NCBI RefSeq assembly: GCF_039533965.1
Contig: NZ_BAAAUN010000001.1
Coordinates: 2,764,950 to 2,828,949 of the forward strand
Direction: 5' to 3'
DNA from: Microbacterium luteolum
Lineage (GTDB): Bacteria > Actinomycetota > Actinomycetes > Actinomycetales > Microbacteriaceae
DNA: 64,000 nucleotides
Shown one piece after another: positions 1 through 10,540 of the stretch. The stretch's first letter is position 1, and each line of letters begins with the position of its first letter. A program made the translations under genes and the position numbers. The notes under the pieces are model-generated. The model ran no database searches. It was not told where the DNA came from and was given only the letters and a program-made list of their open reading frames with translations.

Positions 1-902
1 ACCGGGTTCTCGCGGCCGTCGCTCGTCGGCACCGGCATGAAGCCGACGTCGACGGTCTCAGCGTAGGACGGGATCGCCCAGGGCCCGGCGAGCTGCATGG
101 CGGTCGTTCCCGCCGACATCGCGTCATCGGTCGCGGCCTCGTTCGGCGCCAGCTTGTCCTTGTAGATCGTCGCCCAGAACTCGGCGACGGTGCGTCCGGC
201 ATCCGAATCGATCGTCGCCTTGCCGTCTTCGACGAGCATGGTGCCGTCGGTCTCGGCGAGGTAGAGCGGGTAGTAGTCGAACCACGGCTGGTAGAACTCG
301 CTGGTCGGAGCGGGCCAGATCGCGCTCTGCACGCCCGAGTCGACGATCTTCTGTGCGCCCTCGAGGAACGCGTCGTACGTGTTCATCTGCGGGTTCTCCG
401 CATCGATGCCCGCAGCCGTGAACAGCGCCTTGTTGTACATGACCATGACGGGGTTCGACTTCCACGGCAGCTGGTAGTAGCTGCCGTCGGTGGAGTACGA
501 CTCGACGTCGCCGCCCCGCTCGGTGATGTAGTCGCTGCCGCCGTCGATGGTGCTCAGGTCGACGAGGCCGCCCTGCTTGACCCACCCGGATACGGCCGCG
601 GGCGCCACGTTGTAGACGAGGCACGGCGCGGTGCCGGCGGTGATCGCGGCCGTGATGGCCTCTTCCGACGAAGAGCCGGCGGGAATCTCCTGCGCCGTGA
701 CCTTCTCATCCGGATGCTCGGCGTTCCAGGCCTCGACGACCGCCTTGCCCCACTCGACCTCCTGCTCGTTGTTCGAGAGCCAGACGTCGATGGGCCCGGT
801 GGCGTCAGCGCCGCCTTCGCCCCCGCCGCCGCCTCCGGCGGAGCATCCGGTGGCGATGAGTGCGGTGGCGCCGATGAGCGCGAGTGCGCGGATCTTCTTC
901 AT
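1..902 (-). CDS. Sugar ABC transporter substrate-binding lipoprotein, 3' end cut by window
   Basis: About 300 residues are visible; the C-terminus lies beyond the left edge. The start is the ATG at 902, preceded by GAGGAGG. The N-terminus reads MKKIRALALIGATALIATGC, a lipoprotein signal with lipobox Cys20, followed by a glycine-rich linker. The mature part has the layout of extracellular family 1 solute-binding proteins, including a YNKALF segment and an AGPWAIPSYAE segment typical of maltose-type binders. It probably captures an oligosaccharide for an importer whose permeases lie off the left edge. The LacI gene ends only 49 bases upstream on the same strand, so the two are probably one operon. 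Family is clear; the sugar is unknown. Confidence 0.9.
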   Translation of the reverse strand, partial: MKKIRALALIGATALIATGCSAGGGGGGEGGADATGPIDVWLSNNEQEVEWGKAVVEAWNAEHPDEKVTAQEIPAGSSSEEAITAAITAGTAPCLVYNVAPAAVSGWVKQGGLVDLSTIDGGSDYITERGGDVESYSTDGSYYQLPWKSNPVMVMYNKALFTAAGIDAENPQMNTYDAFLEGAQKIVDSGVQSAIWPAPTSEFYQPWFDYYPLYLAETDGTMLVEDGKATIDSDAGRTVAEFWATIYKDKLAPNEAATDDAMSAGTTAMQLAGPWAIPSYAETVDVGFMPVPTSDGRENP

Positions 903-951
903 GGTGTCCTCCTCGACACGAGTGGATCTGGTGCGGTGATGCGGATGCCGA

Positions 952-1941
952 CTAACTGGTGCTGTCGCGGAAGTGCACGACGTTGCAGTCGACGAACTCG
1001 GTGCGCGGCTGCGCGCCGAGGATGACCTCCCGCAGGATGCGGGCGGCGGCGCGACCACGCGCCGCGGGATCCGACGAGACGCTGGTCAGCGCCGGAGAGA
1101 GGTGAGCCGACAGGTGGTCGTCGTCGAATCCCGAGATCGCGAGGTCACGGGGGATCGAGAGACCCTGCGAGCGGGCGTACGAGAGCCCCGCTATCGCCAT
1201 GGTGTCGTTCGAGTACAGGATCGCCGTCGGACGCTCCGGCAGGGCGAGCAGCTCTTCGGTCAGGTCACGTCCGCTGGCTGCGGTGAAGTCGCCTTCGCGG
1301 AGCAGCTCGTCGCTGCCGATCTCGGCGAGATACGCGTCGGCGCGCGCACGGGAGTGCACGTAGTCGAGCGGACCGGAGACGTGGGCGATGCGCTCGTGTC
1401 CGCCGGCACGGAGGTGGGCGAGGATCTCGCGCACGGGAGCAGCGTCGTCGGTGCGGACGCAGGAGAAGTCGGTCGGCTGCTCGTAGGCGCCGACGAGCAC
1501 GGTGGGCAGGTTCAGCTCGTCGAGCAGCGGGACGCGCCAGTCGTCGGCGCGGAGGTCGAGCAGGAGCGCGCCGTCGGCGCGGCCGTGGCTGAGGGTGCGG
1601 TACGCGCGCTCCTCGGCGTCGCGGTCCGGCACGACCTGGAGCAGGAGTGCGGTCTCGGACTCGGCGAGCACGGATTCGACGCCGGCGATGAATGCCGGGA
1701 AGAAGGAGTCGTTCGCGATGACCTCGGGATCGCGGGCCAGCACCACGGCGATCGCGTTGGCGCGGCGGGTGGCGAGAGCCCTGGCGCTCTGGCTGGGCAC
1801 CCAGTCGAGCTTCGCGGCCGCGGCGAGGACCTTCGCCCTGGTCTCGTCGGAGATCGGGCGATTGCCGCTGAGGGCGTGGGAGACCGTCGCCTTGGTCACG
1901 CCGGCCTCGCGGGCCACGTCGGCGATCGTCGTGCGGCTCAT
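952..1941 (-). CDS. LacI-family transcriptional regulator
   Basis: 329 residues from the ATG at 1941, which has GAGGAGG five bases upstream; a GTG six bases earlier (1947) is a weaker choice. Residues 1-55 form the classic LacI helix-turn-helix (TTIADVAREAGVTKATVSHA) and the rest is a periplasmic-binding-protein-like sugar sensor (VALARDPEV, DGALLLDLR, STVLYSNDTMA-like segments). It most likely represses the binding-protein gene downstream and its own gene until sugar is present. Two AACCGGTT-centred palindromes sit just upstream of the start, as expected for autoregulation. Confidence 0.92.
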   Translation of the reverse strand: MSRTTIADVAREAGVTKATVSHALSGNRPISDETRAKVLAAAAKLDWVPSQSARALATRRANAIAVVLARDPEVIANDSFFPAFIAGVESVLAESETALLLQVVPDRDAEERAYRTLSHGRADGALLLDLRADDWRVPLLDELNLPTVLVGAYEQPTDFSCVRTDDAAPVREILAHLRAGGHERIAHVSGPLDYVHSRARADAYLAEIGSDELLREGDFTAASGRDLTEELLALPERPTAILYSNDTMAIAGLSYARSQGLSIPRDLAISGFDDDHLSAHLSPALTSVSSDPAARGRAAARILREVILGAQPRTEFVDCNVVHFRDSTS

Positions 1942-1989
1942 GCCCACCTCCTCGTGGATTCACGCCGGAGCACGCCGCTGCAGGCGTTG

Positions 1990-2017
1990 AACCGGTTTGA
2001 TGAGTGTAAACCGGTTT
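1990..2017. promoter_or_regulatory. Tandem LacI-type operators
   Basis: Two palindromes with the same core occur upstream of the LacI gene: AACCGGTT at 1990-1997 and AAACCGGTTT at 2008-2017. The centres are 19 bases apart, about two helical turns. The central CCGG and the position before a lacI start fit LacI/GalR operators. That this regulator binds them is inferred. Confidence 0.65.
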
Positions 2018-2065
2018 GATTGCGACTGTCAACGGACCTCTCCTGTTTCGATCCGAAACGCCGGG

Positions 2066-3034
2066 TCAGGCCGCGGCATCCCACCAATCGAGGACGCGCG
2101 TGCCGAACAGGGTGAGCCAGCGCGACGGCTCGCCCTCCGGGGCATCGACGGCGAACCAGGTGCGGCCGGCGAGTGGCGTTCCCTGCAGCCAGGTGCCGTC
2201 GGGCCGACGTGCGGCGCGGACCACCTCCACCGCATCGGCGAGCCGACGGTCGGGACGCGTGCCCTCCAGGAGCGCGGCATCGCGGAAGTGGTCGAGCGCG
2301 GTCAGTGCGCTGTACCGGTACCGGTGCGGGTACGTGAACTGCGACACGAAGCCGTCGACGACCTCTCCGGTCGACTCCCGGTAGAGGAGCCGGCGCCGAA
2401 GGAGATACTCCTCGCCCCCATGGCGGGCATCGCGGGCGGACGTGTCGCCCGTGCGGCGCTCGTAGGCCAGCAGTCCGACCACCGCGTTCAGCGTCGAGTG
2501 GAACGAGGAGCGCGTCGACCGTCCCTCCTCCGCCTCGCAGTTCCAGCCGCCGTCGGCGAGGCGGTGCGTCACGAACCAGCGCGCGAGCTCGCTCATGTCC
2601 ACCCCGAGCCAGGCGCCGCTGGCGAGGGTGAACGCGTTGATGCACACGTCGACCTCGCCGCCCCAGAACGGGAGATCCTCGTACTCCCAGCGGCAGTTCG
2701 CCGCGAGCTTCTCAACTGTCCCCTCGAGGGCTGCGGCATCCACGCCCCACTCGCGGAGGTCTTTGAGTGACCAGCTGGTCGCGACCCAGGGCTGTCCCGG
2801 CGTCTGCGCCTCGGCACTGTCGAAGAAGCCTCCAGGGAAGTGCGCGCCTCCAGCCCACTTCCCGTCGGCATCCTGTCGGGAGAGCAGCGCGGCGCCGAAC
2901 CCCTCGGTCGTCACCCGTGCCCTGGTCGCCTCCCAGAACTCGGGCGGAGCATCCGTCAGGTCGCGCTCGACCTGCCAGCGCAGGGAGGGGTCGGAATCGA
3001 GCAGCCAATCACGGAGTGCCGTCGAGATCGCCAT
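2066..3034 (-). CDS. Squalene-cyclase/prenyltransferase-fold protein, function unknown
   Basis: 322 residues. The sequence is rich in the Gly/Trp-containing repeats of the alpha-alpha toroid fold shared by squalene-hopene cyclases and protein prenyltransferase beta subunits: DGKWAGGAHFPGGFF near residue 55, ADGGWNCEAEEG near 160 and RPDGTWLQGTP near 275. It is half the length of a true squalene cyclase and I see no DXDD catalytic motif, so cyclisation of a triterpene is unlikely. No signal peptide is seen, so it is probably cytoplasmic. It appears monocistronic. Fold assignment is fairly sure; reaction unknown. Confidence 0.7.
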   Translation of the reverse strand: MAISTALRDWLLDSDPSLRWQVERDLTDAPPEFWEATRARVTTEGFGAALLSRQDADGKWAGGAHFPGGFFDSAEAQTPGQPWVATSWSLKDLREWGVDAAALEGTVEKLAANCRWEYEDLPFWGGEVDVCINAFTLASGAWLGVDMSELARWFVTHRLADGGWNCEAEEGRSTRSSFHSTLNAVVGLLAYERRTGDTSARDARHGGEEYLLRRRLLYRESTGEVVDGFVSQFTYPHRYRYSALTALDHFRDAALLEGTRPDRRLADAVEVVRAARRPDGTWLQGTPLAGRTWFAVDAPEGEPSRWLTLFGTRVLDWWDAAA

Positions 3035-3076
3035 GCGCGCACGCTACTCCTGACCCGCGACCGGCGAAACCCTCGC

Positions 3077-4006
3077 TCAGGCCAGGCGGGACCGCTGGAT
3101 CAGGCGGGTGCGGATGTCGAACAGCTCGTTGCCTCCGATGACCCGGGCGCCCGGCATCCCCTTCCGCAGCAGCAGCGGCAGGGCACTGCGGCGGACGACC
3201 ACCACCGGGAGTCCGCGGATGCTGCCGAGCGGCGTGACCGCCTGCGACAGGTCGTCGTCGGGCAGGGCGACGATCGCGCCGCTGAAGCGCACGCGCGCGG
3301 TGCGGGCGACAGTGTTGATCTGGGCGAGGAGCGTCGTGACCGGCGCCCGGTGACCCAGGCTCGGACCGGTGATCTCGCCGCGACGGAATCCGACCACGCC
3401 GCCGAAGTCGGCCGACATCACGCCGTACAGGCCGGAGGGGCCGAGCACGATGTGGTCGAGCCGGTCCGCGGCATCCGTCGTCTCCGCATCGGCGGATGCC
3501 GCAACGGCCACGCCGTGCCACAGGGTGAAGCCCATGCCCAGACCGGCGACGGTCTGGGCGGTGCCCTCCTCGGCCAGCGCGTCGGCGAGCAGGCGCTTGA
3601 GCTCGCGCGGTGCCGCGCGCACCAGCGCCGGGGCGTACGGGTCGGCGACCTCTTCGCCGGCCCACTCCTGCAGCAGGGCCACGTATCGGGCACGCCGCCA
3701 CGCACCGGGCTCGCCGTACGACTTCGGGCGCGGTCGCGTGTCCCTGCGAGTGTCGGGGGCCCGCCATCCGCCCCACTCCGTCTCGACGCCGATGCCGTGG
3801 CTGCGGTCGTAGGCCGCACGGCCCTCCGGGGTGCCGACCAGCTCCCAGGCACGCTGCACCCGGATGAACACGGCCGCGTCACCGCCGGTGTCGGGATGCG
3901 TCTGCCGCAGCCGCAGCCGATACGCGCGCCGCAGGTCGTCGTCGCCTGACGTCGACGCGACGCCGAGCACTTCGTAGGCCGAGGCCGAGAGCGGACTGTC
4001 GAACAT
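3077..4006 (-). CDS. J-domain protein with NERD-like C-terminal domain
   Basis: 309 residues; the ATG at 4006 has GGAGG seven bases upstream. Residues 8-70 form a DnaJ J-domain with the HPD triad at 37-39 (RQTHPDTGG) and the usual YEVLGV start, so it should stimulate an Hsp70 ATPase. There is no Gly/Phe or zinc-finger region. Residues about 175-300 (DHIVLGPSGLYGVMSADFGG and VVVVRRSALP) resemble the nuclease-related NERD domain, although the usual catalytic D-x-K is not obvious. Possible role: a chaperone adaptor targeted by its C-terminal domain. The partner is unknown. Confidence 0.72.
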   Translation of the reverse strand: MFDSPLSASAYEVLGVASTSGDDDLRRAYRLRLRQTHPDTGGDAAVFIRVQRAWELVGTPEGRAAYDRSHGIGVETEWGGWRAPDTRRDTRPRPKSYGEPGAWRRARYVALLQEWAGEEVADPYAPALVRAAPRELKRLLADALAEEGTAQTVAGLGMGFTLWHGVAVAASADAETTDAADRLDHIVLGPSGLYGVMSADFGGVVGFRRGEITGPSLGHRAPVTTLLAQINTVARTARVRFSGAIVALPDDDLSQAVTPLGSIRGLPVVVVRRSALPLLLRKGMPGARVIGGNELFDIRTRLIQRSRLA

Positions 4007-4058
4007 CGCGCTCCCTCCGTCGCCGCAGCATCCAGGTTATTGCGTTCGCGGCGCTGCT

Positions 4059-4113
4059 CCGGTCGCAGTTCGTGCCGCTTCGAGAACGCTCGGACGGCAG
4101 GAACTGCGACCGG
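4059..4113. repeat. Intergenic inverted repeat, possible terminator
   Basis: CCGGTCGCAGTTC at 4059-4071 is the exact reverse complement of GAACTGCGACCGG at 4101-4113. TGCCG (4073-4077) and CGGCA (4095-4099) extend the stem after one mismatch. A related arm, TTGCGACCGG, recurs at 4131-4140. It lies between the reductase stop (4170) and the J-domain start (4006), both on the minus strand. It could stop reductase transcription or be a dispersed palindromic element. Confidence 0.6.
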
Positions 4114-4169
4114 ACGCCCGGCGGCAGCAATTGCGACCGGAACCCGACGAACCGGACCGCCGACCCGGC

Positions 4170-6576
<2,407 letters not shown>

Positions 6577-6580
<4 letters not shown>

Positions 6581-7200
6581 CGGCCGTGCGGGTGCTGCTC
6601 GTCGACGATCACCCCATCGTCCGGGCCGGGGTGCGCTCCCTGTTCGACCACCGTGACGACGTCGAGGTGGTCGGCGAGGCGTCGTCCGGCGAGGAGGCTG
6701 TCCTGCTCGCCCGGCACCTGCACCCCGATGTCGTGCTCTGCGACCTGCGACTCGGGGAGGGGATGGACGGCGTGGCGACGACCGCCGCCCTGCGCGCACA
6801 GCATCCGGCTCCCGCCGTGATCATCCTGACGACGTTCGATCGTGACGCCGAGATCCTCGGTGCGATCGAAGCGGGCGCGGCGGGGTACCTCCTCAAGGAC
6901 GTCGCGCCCGACGACATCGTGCGCGCCATCCGTCAGGCGGCGTCCGGAGGGCTCGTGCTCGCCCCGGAGATCAGCGAGCGGGTCGTGCAGGTGATGCGCG
7001 CGCCCCGCGTGCGACTCACCGATCGCGAGCGCGAGGTCCTCGCCCTGCTCGACACCGGGGCATCCAACCGCGAGATCGCGAAGACCCTCTTCGTCACCGA
7101 GGCGACCGTGAAGACGCACCTGGTGCACGTGTTCGAGAAGCTCGGCGCCGACAGCCGCGCCCGCGCGATCGCCATCGCGCGGGACGCCGGTCTGCTCTGA
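6577..7200 (+). CDS. NarL/FixJ-family response regulator
   Basis: 207 residues. An N-terminal receiver domain carries the acidic pair Asp9-Asp10 (VDDHPIVRAG), the phospho-acceptor Asp56 in VVLCDLRLG and the conserved Lys in YLLKDVAPDD. The C-terminal LuxR helix-turn-helix is seen in LTDREREVLALL and NREIAKTLFVTEATVKTHL. It is the cognate partner of the kinase immediately upstream. It may control the downstream DUF2871 gene, which is on the same strand about 100 bases away, but its targets are not shown by the sequence. Confidence 0.95.
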
Positions 7201-7303
7201 CGTCGGTTCGGCTGCGACGCGGCAGCATCCGCATCTCAACCGTTCGATGGATCCCCGGAACGGATGCTGCGCCGAGGCTGGAAGAGACCCGAAAGGTACC
7301 CCC

Positions 7304-7753
7304 ATGCGCAGACTCTTCCACGCCGCGTTCGCCTACATGCTCGTAGGCGTCGCCTCCGGACTCTTCTACCGCGAGTTCACCAAGATCAACGGCTTCCCGG
7401 AGGGGGAGGCGACCCAGCTCGGCCTCGTGCACACGCACCTGCTCGTGCTGGGCTTCGTCGTGCTCCTCATCGTCCTCCTCCTGGAGAAGGCGTTCACGCT
7501 CTCCGAGAGCCGCCTCTTCGCGTGGTTCTTCTGGCTCTACAACGCCGGCCTCGTGCTGACGTCGGCGATGCTCGTATGGCACGGCTCCCTCACGGTGCTC
7601 GGTCAGGAGTCGTCGAAGATGATCGCCGGCATCGCGGGTGTCGGCCACATGCTGCTCACCGCCGGCATGGTGCTGCTCTTCCTCGCGCTGCGCAAGCGGA
7701 TCTTCGTCGCGAAGACCGCTGCTCCGGAGGATGCCGCCCTGGCGCGCGCCTAG
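7304..7753 (+). CDS. DUF2871 family membrane protein
   Basis: 149 residues from the ATG at 7304 (GAAAGG eight bases upstream), chosen over an upstream in-frame ATG because it begins directly in the first membrane segment. Four transmembrane helices are evident (about 5-25, 45-65, 75-95, 108-130), with the family's conserved LVHTHLLVLGF and HGSLTVLGQ segments. The conserved His residues inside the membrane suggest metal or haem contact, but no function is established for DUF2871. It lies after the two-component system and before a MATE exporter. Confidence 0.8.
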   Translation: MRRLFHAAFAYMLVGVASGLFYREFTKINGFPEGEATQLGLVHTHLLVLGFVVLLIVLLLEKAFTLSESRLFAWFFWLYNAGLVLTSAMLVWHGSLTVLGQESSKMIAGIAGVGHMLLTAGMVLLFLALRKRIFVAKTAAPEDAALARA

Positions 7754-7853
7754 TCCGCCTCGATCGAGTCGCCCCGCAGGTACCGGATGTGCGCCTCGTG
7801 GCAACGGGCTCTCGCCGGCGACGTACTTCCTGTGAGCTGCTCTTCCGTTGCGC

Positions 7854-7865
7854 CGAATCGATTCG
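7854..7865. promoter_or_regulatory. Palindromic operator before the MATE gene
   Basis: CGAATCGATTCG is a perfect 12-base palindrome, followed directly by ATAAACT, which could be part of a -10 element. It ends about 50 bases before the MATE start codon. The central ATCGAT pattern is common in LacI-type operators. The binding protein is not identified. Confidence 0.45.
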
Positions 7866-7916
7866 ATAAACTGGAGCCTCCCCCGATCACCCCCCAGTTC
7901 TGCGAGCCGCTTCTTC

Positions 7917-9416
7917 ATGGCCACTCCTCTCACCACGGGTCGCCCGTGGCGTGTCATCCTCGCCTTCTCGATCCCGCTGCTCATCGGCAATGTCGTGCAG
8001 CAGCTGTACCACTTCGCCGACGCCATCGTCGTGGGGCGGCACCTCGGCGTGAACTCCCTCGCCGCGGTGGGGGCGACCGGTCCGCTGCTGTTCCTCCTGC
8101 TCGGCTTCGCGTGGGGTCTCACCAGCGGTTTCGCGATCCCCATCGCCCAGGCCTTCGGCGCCCGCGACGACGCCGCGGTGCGTCGCTCGGTCGCGACCGG
8201 AGTGATCCTGTCCGGCATCACGAGTGTGCTGCTGACCGTGGTCGCCCCTCTCATCGCCGCGCCGCTCCTCGCGCTGCTGCAGACCCCACCCGAGCTGATG
8301 GCCGAGGCCACGGTCTTCACGCAGATCAGCTTCCTCGGCGCCGGCGCGACCATGTTCTTCAACTACCTCTCCGCGATCATCCGCGCGATCGGGGACTCGC
8401 GTACGCCGCTGGTCTTCCTCACCGTGTCGTGCGCCCTGAACGTGGGGCTCGTCGTGCTCATGGTCGGGCCGCTGGAATGGGGGGTCGCCGGTGCGGCTCT
8501 CGCCACGGTCGTCGCCCAGGCGGTCTCGGTCCTGCTGTGCCTCGAGTTCGTGCGCCGCCGTCTCCCGATGCTGCACCTGCGCCGCACGGACTGGCGCGTC
8601 ACCCGCGCCGACGTCGCGGAGCACCTGCGACTCGGACTCCCGATGGGCTTCCAGGCGTCGATCATCGCGATCGGCACGCTCACGGTGCAGGTCGCGCTGA
8701 ACACGCTCGGCTCCGACGCCGTCGCCGCGTACACCACCGCCTCGCGCGTCGACAGTCTGGCGGTGGCGCTGCTGTCCTCTCTCGGTCTGGCCGTCTCGAT
8801 GTACGCGGCGCAGAACCACGGCGGTCGTCGCCCCGACCGCATCCGCCGCGGAGTCGTCGAGGCCACCTGGATGTCGATCGTCTCGGGCATCGTGCTCGGC
8901 GGGCTGCTGATCGCCTTCGGCGCCCCCATGGTCCGCCTGTTCATCGGCGCCGGCTCCGACGACGTCGTGAACCTCGCCCACCAGATGCTCATCATCAACG
9001 GATGCGGCTACTGGGCCCTCGGCATGCTGTTCGTGCTCCGCGGCGCCCTTCAGGGGCTCGGCCACACGCTCGTGCCGACCGTCACGGGTGTGATCGAGCT
9101 CGTGATGCGCGTCGGCGCGGCGGTCCTGCTCGGCGCGCTGATCGGCTTCGCCGGTGTCGCCCTCAGCAACCCGCTCGCCTGGGTCGGCGCGATCGTGCTG
9201 CTGGTCCCCGCGTACGTCCGCGCGCACCGGGATCTCGCGCGGTTGCCGGTCGATCCGGCGGAAGCGACGGAGACCTCCGCGATCGCGATCGTCGGCCCCA
9301 CCGACGGCTCCATGGTCGTTGACGCGGTCGTGACGCAGCCCATCGCCACGGTCCGCGCCTCGCGTCTGCGGAAGCTCACGCTGCGCCGACGCCGCTCCGA
9401 GCGCGCCCGCCGCTGA
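7917..9416 (+). CDS. MATE-family efflux transporter
   Basis: 499 residues from the ATG at 7917. Twelve membrane helices arranged as two MatE halves are clear: the first half opens with RPWRVILAFSIPLLIGNVVQ and the second near residue 240 with LRLGLPMGFQASIIAIG. This family exports drugs or metabolites in exchange for Na+ or H+. The repeat-start sequences with FSIPLLIGN and a conserved QPxPE-like region TPPELMAEA fit the bacterial DinF/NorM type. The last 60 residues are a long cytoplasmic tail ending in an Arg-rich stretch. Substrate unknown. Confidence 0.93.
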   Translation: MATPLTTGRPWRVILAFSIPLLIGNVVQQLYHFADAIVVGRHLGVNSLAAVGATGPLLFLLLGFAWGLTSGFAIPIAQAFGARDDAAVRRSVATGVILSGITSVLLTVVAPLIAAPLLALLQTPPELMAEATVFTQISFLGAGATMFFNYLSAIIRAIGDSRTPLVFLTVSCALNVGLVVLMVGPLEWGVAGAALATVVAQAVSVLLCLEFVRRRLPMLHLRRTDWRVTRADVAEHLRLGLPMGFQASIIAIGTLTVQVALNTLGSDAVAAYTTASRVDSLAVALLSSLGLAVSMYAAQNHGGRRPDRIRRGVVEATWMSIVSGIVLGGLLIAFGAPMVRLFIGAGSDDVVNLAHQMLIINGCGYWALGMLFVLRGALQGLGHTLVPTVTGVIELVMRVGAAVLLGALIGFAGVALSNPLAWVGAIVLLVPAYVRAHRDLARLPVDPAEATETSAIAIVGPTDGSMVVDAVVTQPIATVRASRLRKLTLRRRRSERARR

Positions 9417-9548
9417 CCGAAAAGCACGGAACGCGCAGGAAAAAGATCGTTCTGGAGGATGATGCGGGGTCGCACTTGAGACGGATGGCTTCCCGCTGGC
9501 ACTCTCTTAGTGTCGAAGGAGCGGATATTCCGCTGACGGGGGGTCGTC

Positions 9549-9947
9549 ATGACGACATTCAGAATGGCCAGCGATCTGGCTGAGGTGATGGTTCCGATCG
9601 GGATCGCGGGGGCGGCATTCGCTGCGATCTGCGCCGTCGTGGCGGGGATCGCGATCATGCGCGGCGCCGGTGGGCTCACGGGAGGCGCCGTGGGGCTGTG
9701 GATCGTCGGCGCGCTGATGAGCTTCACGGCGTCGTTCGCGAACCAGTGGCTGCCGCTGCTCGCCGCGTGCGCCGCGCTGGTCGCCATGCTCACGATCGGC
9801 GGCGTCGTCCGTGGGATCGTCAGCGCCACCGATCTCGGCCGGACGATGCGTCAGCGTTCGCGCGAGCAAGAGGCCGTGCCGACCGTGGTGAAGCCGGCAT
9901 CCGCGCTGCAGAGCGCATCGACCGGATCGATCGCCGTCGTCTCCTGA
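9549..9947 (+). CDS. Small membrane protein of unknown function
   Basis: 132 residues. Three hydrophobic helices (about 13-37, 45-62 and 66-87) are followed by a charged cytoplasmic tail of some 45 residues. I do not recognise a family. Codon use is native. It stands alone between the MATE gene and a convergent Lrp-type regulator; the stop codons of this gene and the regulator are only four bases apart. Confidence 0.65.
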   Translation: MTTFRMASDLAEVMVPIGIAGAAFAAICAVVAGIAIMRGAGGLTGGAVGLWIVGALMSFTASFANQWLPLLAACAALVAMLTIGGVVRGIVSATDLGRTMRQRSREQEAVPTVVKPASALQSASTGSIAVVS

Positions 9948-9951
9948 CGCG

Positions 9952-10428
9952 TCACCGCGGGAGCATCCCGCTGCCGTCGCGCAGCTCGAACACGAGCTGC
10001 GTCTCGGTGCCGCGGACGACCGGATGGATCGTGATGTGCTCGAGCACGATGTCGCGGAGCGCCGTGGCGTCCTCGACCGCCACGTGCACGAGGAAGTCGT
10101 CCACCCCGGCGACGTGGAACACCTGCAGCACGCGAGGGATGCTCGCGAGCGCCTCGAACAGCGCGGTGACCTTCGGGCCGGTGTGATTGGCGAGGCGCAC
10201 CTTGATGATCGCCTGCAGGGGGTAGCCGAGTGCTGCCTCGTCGACGCGGATGCGGGTGTCGCGGATCACGCCGCGCTCGCGCAGCGCCCTGACCCGATGC
10301 GCGCAGGTCGACTCCGCCAGGCCGAGTCGGTGCGCGAGCGCCTTGTTCGTGATCTCCGCGTCGTCCAGGAGGGCGGCGAGCAGCGCGAGGTCGACCTCGT
10401 CGAGTGCTGCGCCTTGTGTTCTCGCCAA
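9952..10428 (-). CDS. Lrp/AsnC-family transcriptional regulator
   Basis: 158 residues, probably starting at the TTG at 10428 with GAGG upstream; no ATG or GTG fits better. The N-terminal winged helix (DEVDLALLAALL, NKALAHRLGLAESTCAHRVRAL) is followed by an AsnC/RAM ligand domain (VRLANHTGP, VFHVAGVDDFLVHVAV). Lrp-family proteins sense amino acids. Its start is about 110 bases from the divergent trans-sulfuration enzyme, the usual arrangement for an Lrp-type regulator controlling a neighbouring amino-acid enzyme. Confidence 0.93.
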   Translation of the reverse strand: MARTQGAALDEVDLALLAALLDDAEITNKALAHRLGLAESTCAHRVRALRERGVIRDTRIRVDEAALGYPLQAIIKVRLANHTGPKVTALFEALASIPRVLQVFHVAGVDDFLVHVAVEDATALRDIVLEHITIHPVVRGTETQLVFELRDGSGMLPR

Positions 10429-10540
10429 TGTCGCCTCGTCTCTGATGCTGCCGGTTGCTCAGAATAGCGAGAAAGGCGCAAAAAATGGCGGATGCTGTCG
10501 AATCTCAGCGCCTTCGTCGTGTTTCCGACAGCCTGGAAGC

